From positions 32,809,783-32,873,782 of the forward strand of contig OZ038492.1 of assembly GCA_964036315.1 (NCBI GenBank): DNA of 64,000 bases, given 5' to 3'. Positions 20,951-32,450 of this stretch are shown here, in pieces (position 1 is the first letter of the stretch; each line of letters opens with the position of its first letter). The stretch is from Acanthosepion esculentum (Eukaryota; Mollusca; Cephalopoda; Sepiida; Sepiidae). The notes under the pieces were generated by a model. The model had not been told where the DNA came from. It did no database searches and saw only the letters and a list, made by a program, of their open reading frames with translations. Made by a program: the position numbers and the translations under genes.

Positions 20951-21499
20951 ATTTATGTACATGATATCACATTCTGAGACAAGAACATGAACAAGAAGAA
21001 ATAAAAAAAACATGACTGGATGAAGGAATGCAGTCAATGAGGTTACAGGCTTTGACAAAAAAAATCTTATCCGCTTGTCGAAATTGGTGTCGATTTTGTA
21101 AGCAATCAGTCGCTAGATATTATCGCTTGCCAGATCAATTCGTCATTCTAAATCGACTTTATCTACTTTTGGCGAGCAAGCCTAGAGGATGCTTTTGTAC
21201 TCCATTGATGTTACCTCATTTGCAGACGGGAAATGATGCTTTTCATTTGGAGAGGCAGAAGAATACATTTGCTTCAAATTCCACTGAGAAGAATAACATG
21301 AGCCTTCAAGTTCTATTGACGGACATGAGACAGCAGAATAAAGAATCATGCAAGCCTCTTCAACCGAATAAAATTATGCCTGGGCATTGATGAAAGCGGC
21401 TTCGTCACATCAGAAGTTCCAATTTCCATTGACATGCGGCTGACGTAAATAATTAGAAATTCACTAATAGAAGATCAATTTCAACAATGCTTACATAAG
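20951..21499. other. Unassigned sequence
   Basis: A 120-codon plus-strand frame (21028-21390) has no domain I recognise. I do not call it a gene. Confidence 0.4.
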
Positions 21500-21592
21500 A
21501 GGTGCATCACTTACGAATAGTGAGTTCGATCCCCACTGGGCGTCTCTTACTTTCGGCCTTGTCCACATTTAATCTATGCTTAGACAATCTCC
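21500..21592 (+). mobile_element. tRNA-derived SINE, family A, 5'-truncated
   Basis: B-box TAGTGAGTTCGATCCCCACT followed by the family tail CTTTCGGCCTTGTCCACA. Confidence 0.75.
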
Positions 21593-21652
21593 ATAAGAGG
21601 TGCATTGCAGAAGTTTTCAAAGAAGACTCATTTATTAATTTTTAAAAAAGTA

Positions 21653-22021
21653 TAGGGTGACCCAAAAAAACGGGATTTTTTTAAGTGCGTATTGCCAGAC
21701 ATGAGCAAGTGGCAACACTGCGAGACAGTGTCCTTGAGCAAGTAAACATTTCGCCATTTTAGTAACGAGAATGAAATTCACAGTATCCCAGCTGAGATGT
21801 TGCAGCAGTCAATGAGGAATCTCAACAGCAGATTTCAAGAATGCATTCGTACAGGAGGACGCCATCTACAGGACGTAATTTAAAAAAAAAAATGAAAATT
21901 CCATCATTGTTTCTTAAATGGCATGTTTTAAGGTTTCAATTACTATGAATTAAATATTTTTCTTTCATCACTCTTGGTTTTATTGGATTGTTAAAAAGTT
22001 CCCGTTTTTCGGGTCACCCTG
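21653..22021 (+). mobile_element. Tc1/mariner-type MITE with transposase tail
   Basis: Left end TAGGGTGACCCAAAAAAACG; right end read inward CAGGGTGACCCGAAAAACGG; TA flanks at 21651-21652 and 22022-22023. The interior keeps the last residues of a transposase, IPAEMLQQSMRNLNSRFQEC followed by IRTGGRHLQDVI and a stop. At 369 bp it is an internally deleted, non-autonomous copy. Confidence 0.85.
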
Positions 22022-22024
22022 TAT

Positions 22025-23860
22025 AAAGTTCTAATCTCCTTCAAATCTGACTTTTATTGTAGCGCTCCAGCCACTTCGTAAAGGCCCCATGGAAGTCATC
22101 TAAAATGAAGTTGTTCAGTACTCAGCCACTTTCATCTTTTCAGTGTCTTCAAAATAACTGCCCCTGAGGTTCTCCTTCACAACTAAGTCACAGGGAGCAA
22201 GGAATGGACCGTAGGGAGTGTGGAACAGTTTTGATACTCAGTCAAATAGTCGGTTACCAGGATGGAATTGTGTATGGTCCTGGTGCAGATACCACCACTC
22301 CCGAGTGGAAGAGCTCTAACCTTTTGCGACGAAATCTCTTCCCGAAACCCTTCAAAATTTCCACAAAGTACTCTTTATAGACCGTCTGGCCAAAGAGAAC
22401 TCAGTGGATGTAGATGATGCCCGTACTGTCGAAAAGGGCGATAATCATGTGTTACCCAGTGGATTCACATTGTCTGATCTTCTTGGCTCTGGGGGAACCA
22501 AAATGTTTCTAATGTCTCTTGGTCTCTGGATCAGTAGATACGTCTTTCGCTAGAGGTTACCAGAGACTCTACTCTTACATAATAATCTAAATCATTTCTC
22601 TACGCGTTTTTCCTTCTGTTCGACACCGAGCACCCTGATCTTCCTGAATAATTCTGTATACATTTGCCACAAAAATTTCCAAGTGTATGCTTATTGTCTC
22701 ACCGGGATTTAGCATTGGCGGCCACAATCTTAACAACATAAGATATGCAGATGACACAGTACTGATAGGAGACACGGAAATGAAATTACAAAATCCCCGA
22801 CAGAAGGTAGCGACGGAGAGTGAGAAGAAGGAACTAAGCATAAATTACACGATAACGGAGTGCATGGACGTCAGTAAGAGGATGAGCCCGAAATGCAATC
22901 TGAAGGTCGGGAACACTAGAATCAAGCAGACGCGGAAGTTTAAATATCCGGGAAGCGTTTTGACAGAGGACGGTAAGTGCGACACTGAGATCCGTAGATG
23001 TATCGGGATGGCCAAAGACGTATTCCAAAAGCTGGGTAGAGTATTGCGAGACAGGAGGATTTCTTTGGTAACGAAGAAAAGAATACTGAGCTGTTACGTA
23101 ATATCTGTCCTTCTTTACGAATGTTGGACGATTTCCTCGAAGATGAGGAAGAGACTCGAAGTGACGGAGATGTGGTTCTACAGAAGGATGCTGAGGATAC
23201 CATGGACCAAGCGTGTGAGCAAGGATGAGGTCTTAGAGAGGATGCAAACAAGGAGAAGGCTTATACTTAACATCAAGAAGAAGCAGATAAAGTTTCTGGG
23301 ACACATAATGAGGAAGGAGGGCCTGGAGAATCTGATACTCACGGGTCGAATAGAGGGAAAGAGAGACAAAGGAAATTAACTCGTGACATACCTGGTGGAC
23401 TTAAGCAAGTGGATGACAGAATGTGGTCTGGGGAAGGAAGCCGAGGGAAAGAACTTGTTAAGAGCTGCAAGGGATAGAGGGAGGTGGAGAGCCATGATCG
23501 CCTACGTCCTGAAAGGACATGGCACATAAAAAGAAAAGAAAGAAAATCACAGGACGGTCTTCATCCAGGAAATTGCAAATTTTCTCCACCAGTTCTGGTG
23601 TACTGACGTCACTCTCCCTTCCTCATTTTTCATCGTCTCTCACCTCCTTGAACCTCTTGTGCCATCGAAAAACAGATTCTTGGCTCAGAAAAGTTGATCG
23701 AACTGGAGTCAGGTGCATTTCATACGTTTCTGTGACGTTTTTGTTCAGTTTTTCCACTAAACTTAATTGTACAACGAGCGAGCTTCCAACTTTGCTGCAC
23801 CCCCCGGCTGCATTCTGCAAACAAATCACCCGCGACAAGCAGTGATTAGTAGGGTGCATT
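22025..23860 (-). pseudogene. Mariner-type (GVQW3-like) transposase split by a LINE
   Basis: The N-terminal part lies at 23546-23860 on the minus strand (LNKNVTETYEMHLTPVRST, QESVFRWHKRFKEVRDDEK, then DVSTPELVEKICNFLDEDRP) and resembles the DNA-binding part of mariner transposases. The C-terminal part lies at 22025-22585 (DPETKRH, RAKKIRQCES, IIALFDSTGIIYIH, VYKEYFVEILKGFREEI, HQDHTQ, LAPCDLVVKENLRG, YFEDTEK). The second and third catalytic aspartates are still readable (HQD, APCD), but stops and frame changes are frequent. A plus-strand RTE LINE separates the parts, and the intervening transposase residues are missing. Confidence 0.78.
22590..23550 (+). pseudogene. RTE-type LINE, 5'-truncated, longest copy
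   Basis: The open frame 22687-23379 encodes 230 residues: FSIGGHNLNNIRYADDTVLI carries the intact RT catalytic box (YADD), followed by KKELSINYTITECMDVSKR, FKYPGSVLTEDGKCDTEIRR, MAKDVFQKLGRV, SCYVISVLLYECWTISSKM, EMWFYRRMLRIPWTKRVSKD and IKFLGHIMRKEGLENLILTG. After a frameshift the C-terminus continues (SHDRLRPERTWHIK) and ends in an A-rich tail. It lacks the endonuclease domain and most of the RT palm, so it is dead on arrival. It is inserted in a mariner copy. Confidence 0.85.
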
Positions 23861-23940
23861 TAAAGAGTTCTTACAGCCAATCTCCTTCAATCTGGAATAA
23901 CAAAAATTGGCAGTATGTATAGTAATAATATATTTGGGCA

Positions 23941-24058
23941 ACTCGAGGCGGTGTAATGGTCTCGCTAGAACACTTACGACTGAGTAGTGAGTTCGATCCT
24001 AACTGGGTTCCCTATACTTTCGGCCTTGTGCCACATCTAAGCTATGCTTGGAAAATTA
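23941..24058 (+). mobile_element. tRNA-derived SINE, family A
   Basis: ACTCGAGGCGGTGTAATGGT (A-box region), TAGTGAGTTCGATCCTAACT (B-box) and the tail CTTTCGGCCTTGTGCCAC. The 5' half has an internal deletion (CTCGCTAGAACACTTACG). Confidence 0.82.
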
Positions 24059-24315
24059 ATAGTAATAATATAAGGTTAGCATGTAGAGGCATTTTCTGTT
24101 TTTCCTACATTAACGCAATTCATTCGGTTGTGCTATGAAAAAAAAGATGCACAAGATATTTTGTGTGAATTTGTTCGCAAAGAATCCTTTGTAATTCATT
24201 TATTTCAATTTGAAAGAAAAATAATACTCAAATAAATAAAAAGTTATTCAAATTTGTAGATCCATGTTTGAAGGTTAACTTAATTCTTCGCTTCTACGCG
24301 CATATTCCACTACAA

Positions 24316-24317
<2 letters not shown>
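24059..24317. other. Unassigned AT-rich sequence
   Basis: Nothing recognised. Confidence 0.5.
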
Positions 24318-24375
<58 letters not shown>

Positions 24376-24447
24376 AAGGTTGCCTGACGATTGCACTGAA
24401 ACAGACTGTCGCCTCTAAGTGCTGACTTCCATGTCCACTTTTATATT

Positions 24448-24478
<31 letters not shown>

Positions 24479-24480
24479 GG
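24318..24480. repeat. (AT)n tract and dispersed hairpin-type repeat
   Basis: AT run 24318-24371, then GACGATTGCACTGAAACAGA, then CTGTCGCCTCTAAGTGCTGA: the same family as the hairpin at 5552-5634 and the units near 50010-50095 and 50722-50897. (GA)n follows at 24460-24480. Confidence 0.75.
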
Positions 24481-24830
24481 GGGGAGGGGGGAGAGACACA
24501 TTCATTTTTTCGCTAAAAAAGAGTATAGCATGATGAAAAAGGCCCCAAAGTTTTATCGTCAAAATATTTATGCTATTATTAAGACGAAAGACCAAAGTAT
24601 TTTTGATTATTTTATAAAATTGTCTAATCCCTTCTAGCACGTTCGAAATTTTGCTTAAAAATCTTGTTTTTTTTTAGGGTTTTTTATACGCGGTGTGTGC
24701 AAAGATTACTGTGGGAATTTTAGAGTTTTTGCGGTAAAAAATACATTATTTTGGAAATTCTTGCAAAAATCAATAAACAGAAAATATATTAAAATATATA
24801 TATGTATATATATACATATATGTGTATACA

Positions 24831-24892
<62 letters not shown>
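24481..24892. repeat. Unassigned spacer ending in AT/AC microsatellites
   Basis: G-rich start, ordinary AT-rich sequence, then (AC)n at about 24830-24870 between AT runs. Confidence 0.7.
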
Positions 24893-26189
24893 GTGCTATC
24901 GTTGTAATGACTAAGAACATGAAACTAAATTTCTCGTACTTAAATTTACTTTGTTCATTCACCTCCGAGCTTCTTCAGTTGATATCGATGAGTGAGCGTG
25001 TAACTCTGGATGTTTTCTCCAAACGTGGATCTCTTTCTTCTGTGGGTATGAAAGTCTCTCTGTCTTTTCCCTCTCGGGGGAGGGGATAATATATCTTCCT
25101 ATTGTCCGGTTGTCACACATGTGCACAACCTAAACGCAGGTGGATCGGCCACCTGTTTACATGTCGACGGCAGCCTGTAATATCATGTATAGCGCAAATA
25201 TACACCTGGGACTTTCCAGGTGAATATTCTGATGCACCTGACTTCACTGATGCTTAGGAACGACACTGAGTGCCATGGCTACTTCAGTATGTATTGAGAT
25301 CATCATATATCAACTTCATTTGGGATAAATCCTCCACATTGGCATTTAATTCGTTTCAGACCATCTTGAATTTCCTGGTGTACTACACTGATCATCCACT
25401 AGGAAGCATTCAGTTAACCCCCTCTACACCCTGTAGACTCCCCCTGGAAAATACGGTCGCAACCACACCACACTAGGTTCTGCTTTGGTTTCAACAGTAA
25501 CAAGTACGTTTTACGGTTTGGAGCTGCTATACCCATGCCTAGAGAATTTCAAATTCAAATTAGTTCCCATCCTAACGACGACTAGAGAGCCCAGTTTGAT
25601 CCAACATTTAACCCATATCTAGCGAAAGAGGAGAAGAAATGTATTGATAGTTTTTTCTTTACTTAGGGGCATTTGTGTAAAATTGAACGCGGCCGGAATT
25701 TGAACTCAGCTCCCCGACCCGATCCGATCCCACTTTCCAAGCCATCAGCCGCTACGCTACTCGCACATTCATCATTAAATTATCTTAGAAACAGAGCTGG
25801 AGAGATATCGAAAATCCGTAGTGAGCGACAAAACAATGAAATCGGGTATGGCTGATCATGTATGCAGGAAAATAGGTAGTCATCAACCTCTGTTGAATAA
25901 AGCGAAAATGCTAGACAAGGAAGAACACTGGAGAGTTAGACGTCTCATATAATCAGCGCAAATACTAGGCTTTGATGTCCTTTTTGTTAGACCTAGTAGC
26001 AAAATAAATACGTTATGGAAGCCGCTAATACAGAAAGAAAGACAAACAGCAGCAAGTCTTCGACAGCAGCAACAGATGTATCAAAAGTGGAAAGCTTTAG
26101 TGAGTGCAGTCAAGCATGACAAACAGCAGCAGTACTCATCAGCAGGCAGGCAAGTTAGGTTTAAGACTCCAAGTTTTCCACAGGAATTT
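24893..26189. other. Unassigned sequence with one weak tRNA-like remnant
   Basis: About 1.3 kb without a recognised gene. On the minus strand near 25755-25680, GAGCTGAGTTCAAATTCCGG resembles a B-box, with GTAGCGTAGCGGC upstream, suggesting an old SINE of another family. Confidence 0.4.
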
Positions 26190-26480
26190 GTCCGGTGGAA
26201 CAATAGTCTAGTGGATTAAAGTGTTGGTTCGTGAATTTGGTGACATAGTAATAAAATGTTCACTCTCCTAGATCTTAGTCGTGGGTAGTGGGACAAGAAC
26301 AGTCAACCCTCGCAGATTAAATAAAGGATTCAGTTCAGAAATCTCAGTATGTTACCTGGATCGATATATATTTGATGAAGGCCAGAGAGCACAACGGCTG
26401 AAACTTTTTTTTATATCAACAGCAAAGATGAGGACAACAGTCCGAATATAAATAGTGTAAATAAAGGATCTTATTCACTC
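26190..26480 (+). mobile_element. tRNA-derived SINE, family B
   Basis: The head contains CTAGTGGATTAAAGTGTTGG (A-box-like). The body contains GATGAAGGCCAGAGAGCACA, then ACGGCTGAAAC, and the tail AAAGATGAGGACAACAGTCC, then GAATATAAATAGTGTAAATA. The same modules occur at 31622-31930, 36391-36886 and 48915-49115. Confidence 0.78.
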
Positions 26481-26596
26481 ACAAAAAATACTTATTTTTC
26501 TTTTTTCCTCTGTATAAATGATACAAAATTTACTTTAATTTTGTGAAAGACATCACAAAAATTGTACAAAAATCAACAATCTGATGGTAATTTTTT

Positions 26597-26722
26597 AAGC
26601 GTAACTTAGATGTCGCACAACGCCGAAATTATGGGGTACCCAGTGAGGATCGAATCCACTACACAGTCGTTATTAGATCTAGCGAGACAAGCTTGTTAAC
26701 CATTACACTGCGCTGGAGCGCT
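26597..26722 (-). mobile_element. tRNA-derived SINE, family A
   Basis: The minus strand reads AGTGGATTCGATCCTCACTG (B-box), upstream CTTGTCTCGCTAGATCTAAT, and the tail TTCGGCGTTGTGCGACATCT. Confidence 0.8.
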
Positions 26723-27137
26723 CAAGAGGAGCCTGATACATGTGTGTTTAAATACGAAGGTTAATATGTTAATATGTTTTTTTGAAAGAATCATTTAAAA
26801 AAAATACTTTGCGGTTTGTTCATTTGCTGCCGATTGCAGTCTGTATTGTTTACAGACTAATTCCAGGCCTCTTATTAGTTCAGTATAAAATAACGAAAAC
26901 CTAATCAAATCCACAGAGAAAATAATGGAATTGGCTTTTTGTTCCCAGTCTCTAACATTTTCCCCAGCCTCTGACACAGTCATGAGAAAACTGCGGTCTG
27001 TTTCGCCTTTTTGAACGCCATGCTTAATTTCATAAAGAAACGTTTCTTATTGTTTACATAAACAATGATTAAGTACACAATGTTTCGCGAATTTTGTAAA
27101 CTTTCGGTGAAAGTAACATTTTCATCGTTTTAAACCA
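26723..27137. other. Unassigned sequence
   Basis: No element or gene recognised immediately upstream of the LINE coding region. Confidence 0.5.
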
Positions 27138-28838
27138 TTGGCGATTTTCGCTACGGGAGGTCATACGTGTAAACGTCTTTTGCTTTTGAAACAGGAAACA
27201 TTCACAATCATTGTTTTCTCTAAAGAAAAAAACAAGAGCGACGGTTCCGATTGTAACAGACGCCTCTTTGTCGCCGTTTGCAATGAGTGTAAGCGTGTCT
27301 TTAAATTATCTAAGTCACTATCCGCTGATAGAATGAAACACCGTATAGCCTCCCACAAGTTTGGTTCTAGAGATTACTGGCTGCTCTGCAAAAGTGTACT
27401 GAACAAGAACAAATTTTCAGTCCCTTCACTCTTCCATGAATTCGAAATGTTCACATCTACTGAAGATAAAGCAGTGTGCTTTGCTTGTAAATTCCCTTCC
27501 AACTCCACTCTCTGCTCATCTCAAGTATCTCTGCCTGATTTTCTCCCTAGAACAGAGTCTCTACTAAATAATATGCACATAACTTCGTCCATGATTTCTG
27601 CATTGAATTCTAAATTGAATCTCCACAAGGCTTGCTGATTCGATAGTAACCCTGCAGTTGTCCTAAAGAAATGTGCTTCTGAACTGGCACTTGTTCTCTC
27701 CAAACTTCACAATAAATGCCTCGTTGCTTCTTGCTTTGAAGCTTGTTGGAAGGCCTCATCTTTTCAGCTTTAAAAAAAATTCTGTGAAACCTTCTGCGCC
27801 CTCGAATTATTGCCCTATTAGTCTCTTATCCATTTTTGGTGAAGTAGAACAGGCGCTAATCAACACTGGATTTGTTAAACATCTTACTTCACACGGCTTA
27901 CTTTCGGATAAACAATATGGCTTCCGTTTCGCCAGGTCTCCCGCCGATAGGTTAATGGCTATCACTAAATTTGTCTATCAAGCTTTAAATAAGAAGAGCG
28001 AAAAACGAGTGACATGGTTTGGCATGCTGCTCTTGTAAAAAAAATCTCGAATCAATAGTTGGCTTAATGCAAACCTTCCTAACAAATCGTGTGATGAAGG
28101 TTTTGTTAAACGGGAACGCTTCCAGGTCATTTCATATTGTTACATATTGTCTCACATGGCTCTATCCTTGAAACTACGCTATTTTTAATCTTAATCAACG
28201 ACTTTCCCGATGTCATCACTTCCCAACTAGGTATTTATGCAGACACAGCTATTTACTCCTCTCTTAGTAATAAGTCCGATAGATCCAATAAAGTAAAACT
28301 GGCAACTGCTCTCGAGAACGACTTCTAATCAGTGGTTATAAAATGGCTTGTAAATTTTAACGGGTCCAAAATGAAATTGCTTTCATTTAATCACCACACA
28401 GAACCTTTTCTGCCTGCCATTAACATTACTGATGATAAACTCAAGGTGTGCAACACTTTTCGCCTTTTTGGACTCTCCTTTGCCACCGACATGAAGTGGA
28501 GTGATTATATTGAATCAATTGCTACGTCTACTGGTAGGAATGTTGGTTCACTGTGTCGTGTCAGACAATTTTTTCTCGTCAGAATCCATCTTGCACATTT
28601 ATAAATCTACCATTCGTCCGTGCATTGAATGTTGCTGCCATATCTGGTCAGCTGCAACTGCTATATAAGCTCGAGTTTCTTGAGAAAATTTACAGAAGTG
28701 TCTGTAATATAATCCTGACCTAACATCTAGACTTCAGTCACTTTCTCACAGACTTGACGTGGCTTCCCTTTGTATTTGCTACAATTATTTTCATGGCCAC
28801 TATTCGGATGCGCTTTTTCCTTGCTTCGACAATATGAA
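27138..28838 (+). pseudogene. CR1/Jockey-type LINE, RT region, copy b
   Basis: The plus strand encodes CNECKRVFKLSKSLSADRMK, HRIASHKFGSRDYWLLCKSV and MHITSSMISALNSKLNLHKA, then after frame changes SAPSNYCPISLLSIFGEVEQ, LTSHGLLSDKQYGFRFARSP, FLILINDFPDVITSQLGIYA, DTAIYSSLSNKSDRSN, FRLFGLSFATDMKWSDYIES and CCHIWSA-type C-terminal motifs. These follow the RT order fingers, palm, thumb. The catalytic YADD has lost an Asp codon (YADT), and the palm segment before it is deleted. The endonuclease is absent. Inactive. Confidence 0.85.
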
Positions 28839-29560
28839 TTTAAACGTGTTACTGGATTATGCAGATGACAAAACTATTTACTCTTAGTAGCAAGTCCGAC
28901 AGATCCGACAAAGTAAACATGGCAACTGCTCTTGAAAAAAAACTCCAATCAATGGTTAACAATATCAAGGAATGGCTTCTAAGTTTTAACGCCTCCAAAG
29001 GAAAACCGCTTTCATTTACTCACTACACAGAACCTTTTTGGTCTGCCATCAACATGACTAATGCTAAACTCCAAGATAACAACACGTTGCGCTCTTCTTG
29101 GGCTTGTGTTTCCCACTGACATGAAGTGGAGTGATTATATTGAATCAAATGCTACGTCTACTGCTAGGAAAATTGATTCACTGTGTTGTGCCAGAAATTC
29201 TTTCTCATCAGAATCCATCTTGCATATTTATAAATCTACCATTCGCTCGTGCATTGAATGTTGCTGTCTTATCTGGTCAGCTGCAACTGCTATATATCTC
29301 GAGATTCTTGAGAAAATTCACAGAAGAGTCTGAAATGTAATCGATCCTGACCTAGCATCTAGAATTCAGTCAATTTCTCACCGACGTGACGGTGTTTCCG
29401 TCAGTCTTTTCTATAGATATTTTTATGGCAACTGTTCCGATCAGCTGTTTTTTTCTTTGTGTCTCTACTGCATGAATTTAAATGTGCTACTAGATTGGCA
29501 ATTAGGTCTCACCGTTTTTACTGTTGAAGTATCTTGATGGAACCGTATGTTCTATTTTCT
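28839..29560 (+). pseudogene. CR1/Jockey-type LINE, 3' part, copy c
   Basis: Begins at the RT catalytic box (DYADDKTIY) and repeats the thumb and C-terminus: MVNNIKEWLLSFNASKGKPL, FPTDMKWSDYIESNATSTAR, SILHIYKSTIRSCIECCCLI and YISRFLRKFTEE or EILEKIHRRV. It lies head-to-tail after copy b. YADD is intact but there is no upstream RT, so it cannot be active. Confidence 0.82.
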
Positions 29561-29584
29561 CTTTTAAATTATTTCACCTCAAGC

Positions 29585-29830
29585 AAGGCCCTAATACTAG
29601 GGCGAAGGGGATTACAGGGAGCAAAAGAGAATGTGAAGACTTTAGTGAGGAGAAGTGAAGAAAAAGACTGTCAGGGAGACAGAATATGACGATTGGCGTT
29701 GCATTTACATTTTTGAAGATTGTAGGTGTCAGGGAAGCAAGAAATCGCAAGGGAGTTACACAGTCGAGAAGTGCGAGAAAGAAAACTATTAGAATAGAAC
29801 TGACGGTTGCATTGTGATGAGCCATAGATC
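29585..29830 (-). pseudogene. CR1/Jockey-type LINE 3' end, copy d, inverted
   Basis: GCAAGGCCCTAATACTAGGG and the minus-strand residues FKNVNATPIVIFCLPDSLFL match the terminal region of the copies at 1545-1849 and 47590-47830. It abuts copy c tail to tail. Confidence 0.7.
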
Positions 29831-30718
29831 ATTTCCGCCCACAGCTCGAAAATGTTTACCTATGCCGGATTTAAAGACTAAACATTTTCCCCAACTTTTA
29901 ACTCTGTCTTAGACATTGTTATGGTCCAGGTTAGGACCAAGGAAGAACAACACGAACACAAGAGTAGAAATAACGAAGGTATATTACACGGAATAATAAT
30001 ACAAGATGTGGAACGTGTTAGTATGACTGTCAGTCTGGTTTTGAGTGAACTTCTATCGGCTCGACTCGATTCGTCTCTCTCTTTCTCTTGAGAGGCGTAG
30101 TATACATAGTGTTTGGAAGAGTTAATTCTGAAGTTATAGGTAAGGACCCATAACAGATATTTATCTAACTCTCAATATGTTCGCCACGTTTTACAGTCAG
30201 AAAAACAAAACTGAAAGCTGAGATATTAAAATCTTCACGAACTTGATTCTGAATGACACCTGTCAGTGGCAATATGAAAACGCAATTGCCCAACTCTGCG
30301 TGTGACGATGTGACTGTGTTATCTAATTCTATAGGGCTTTACTCCAGGTAAAGTCTTACTTTTTAAAGGTTTCGCTTTTCTATATGTTTATGTTGCCTTA
30401 TCAGCTCGAGTTTTCTTGCAGTCTCTACAAAGTTTTTGACTTGTTCGTTTGTGGCATGTTGATAAATGGTAATCCGGAATAAATATTCTGTTCGCTTAAA
30501 TGGAGATATAAATGAAGTTATATCTTTGAAGTAGCAATCATTCTAACGAAAAAACGGAGACACTCGTTGTAGCCATAATAGAAAGTGAGCTAACTTATCT
30601 CCATTTTGTACTAATGCCCTTAGAAAAAAAGCATGGATCTTTCTCTCCCCATCTGTTAGTTCATTCATGAATACCTGGTGTTGGCACCACGTGACCCATA
30701 TCGAATATGACATATAAT
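29831..30718. other. Unassigned sequence
   Basis: About 0.9 kb with no recognised coding region or complete element. Confidence 0.5.
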
Positions 30719-30890
30719 TCAAATGGATGTTCTACAGAAGGTTGCTGAGGATACAATGAACCGAGCATGTGAACAACGACGAAGCTTTAGAGAAAATGGA
30801 AACAAAATGACACTTATACGTAACATCAGGAAACAGGGCTTGGAAAATTTGATACTCACAGGATAGATTGAAGGCAAGAATTCTGGCATT
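30719..30890 (+). pseudogene. RTE-type LINE C-terminal fragment
   Basis: WMFYRRLLRIQ-type and HVNNDEALEKMETK, then NRAWKI-type residues, match FYRRMLRIPWTKRVSKDEVL of the 22590 copy. Several stops. Confidence 0.7.
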
Positions 30891-31420
30891 AATTTGTGAA
30901 AGATGGCCGGAGAGCAGTACGGTTGAAACCTTGTGAGTATAACAATCAAGATGACGATAGAATAGAAAGGAATTAGAAAGCCATATTATAATGATAATTC
31001 CTCGTCTCAAAAATTCCGGAATCAATAAGTACTTTTAACATCTACCCGAAAAGACAAATTGTAAGTATAGCAATCAAGATGAAGGTACACTTCCGAATTG
31101 GAAGAAATATAATAATGATAATTCCAGGCCTCAAAAATCCGGCATAAATTATGAAAGATCGCTGGAAGGTAGAATAGCTGAAACGTTATGAGAATAACAA
31201 TCAAAATAAAGATGCTAGTCCGAATAGAAAGGTATATAATTATGATAATTCCACGTCTCAAAAATTTCGTCATGAATTTAAAGATGCTGTGAGTATAATA
31301 ATCAAGATGAAGATGCTAGTCCAAATAGAAACGCATGTAATAATGATAATTCCACGTGTAAAAAATTCCGGCATAAATTATGAAAGAATTGTATATCCGA
31401 ATTGTAAGTTATATGAGAAG
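30891..31420 (+). repeat. Diverged tandem array of SINE family B tail (~115 bp unit)
   Basis: Four imperfect units, each with a variant of GGCTGGAAGGTAGAATAGCT, AACGTTATGAGAATAACAAT, CAAAATAAAGATGCTAGTCC and AATGATAATTCCACGTCTCA. One unit also carries AATAAGTACTTTTAACATCT, shared with 36300 and 37430. Confidence 0.7.
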
Positions 31421-31621
31421 AAGCATAGAAATGAATACAGTATGGGAAGAAGTAATAAGGAGTGGCAGAGAAAAGCAATAATAACAACGAAAATTATAAT
31501 ATGAACTCAGGTAAAAAAAATGCAACGATAACAGTAAAAATTGCAATATGAGCACTGGTAAAAATGGTTACTGAAGACATTAGGTTTATAATACCCAGAA
31601 ATTCATACATAGATGTCCTCA

Positions 31622-31930
31622 ACGACACATGGCACAGTGGATAAAGGCGTTGGTTAGATCCAGTGACAGGACCCAAAGAGTGTGAGTTAAGGCGGTGGAG
31701 AACTTGGAGAGGGGAATTAACAGGAGATAACTGATAACTGACATCCATTAGACATGGCACGTGGAACTAGAATAGTCTACCCCAGCGAGCGAAATAAAGG
31801 GTTCAGTTTGACATTCCAACCACCTGAAGAAGGACGGAGCGTACAACGGTCGAAATGTTGTGATAGATATGGCAACAAATATGTGGATGATAGTCCGAAC
31901 AATGTAAATAGTGTACATAATACCTCATCT
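31622..31930 (+). mobile_element. tRNA-derived SINE, family B
   Basis: CACAGTGGATAAAGGCGTTG (A-box-like), GACAGGACCCAAAGAGTGTG (upstream of the B-box position), AACTAGAATAGTCTACCCCA, then the core GAAGGACGGAGCGTACAACG with GTCGAAATGTTGTGA. The 3' end merges into the 98-bp array. Confidence 0.8.
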
Positions 31931-32450
31931 CAGAAATATAGACAGATACTGAAGGATCGGATAAATATGGCAACAAAGATGAGGACAATAGTCCGAATAA
32001 TGTAAATAGTGTACATAATACCTCATCACAGAAATATAGACAGATACTGAATGATCGAATAAATATGGCAACAAAGGTGGGGTCGATAGTCCGAATAATG
32101 TAAATAGTGTACATAATACCTCATCTCAGAAATATAGACAGATACTGAAGGATCGGATAAATATGGCGACAAAGATGAGGACAATAGTCGGAATAATGTA
32201 AATAGTGTACATAATACCTCATCTCAGAAATATAGACAGATACTGAATGATCGGATAAATATGGCAACAAAGATGAGGACAATAGTCCGAATAATGTAAA
32301 TAGTGAACATAATACCTCATCTCAGAAATATAGACAGATACTGAAGGATCGAATAAATATGGCAACAAAGATGAGGTCGATAGTCCGAATAATGTAAATA
32401 GTGTACATAATACCTCATCTCAGAAATATAGACAGATACTGAAGAATTAT
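31863..32450 (+). repeat. 98-bp tandem array derived from a SINE 3' region
   Basis: GACAGATACT recurs at 31941, 32039, 32137, 32235, 32333 and 32431, exactly 98 bp apart. Units contain AATATGGCAACAAAGATGAG, then GACAATAGTCCGAATAATGT, and differ at only a few positions (e.g. GGTCGATAG for GGACAATAG), implying recent amplification. The first unit is the tail of the adjacent SINE. Confidence 0.95.

Noticed and set aside
21028..21390. A 120-codon plus-strand frame as a host gene.
   Set aside because: No recognisable domain and no splice or promoter context; open frames of this size are expected by chance in 64 kb.
31863..32450. A CRISPR-like array (regular 98-bp spacing).
   Set aside because: Whole units are repeated without unique spacers, and the first unit is part of a SINE; the sequence is eukaryotic.
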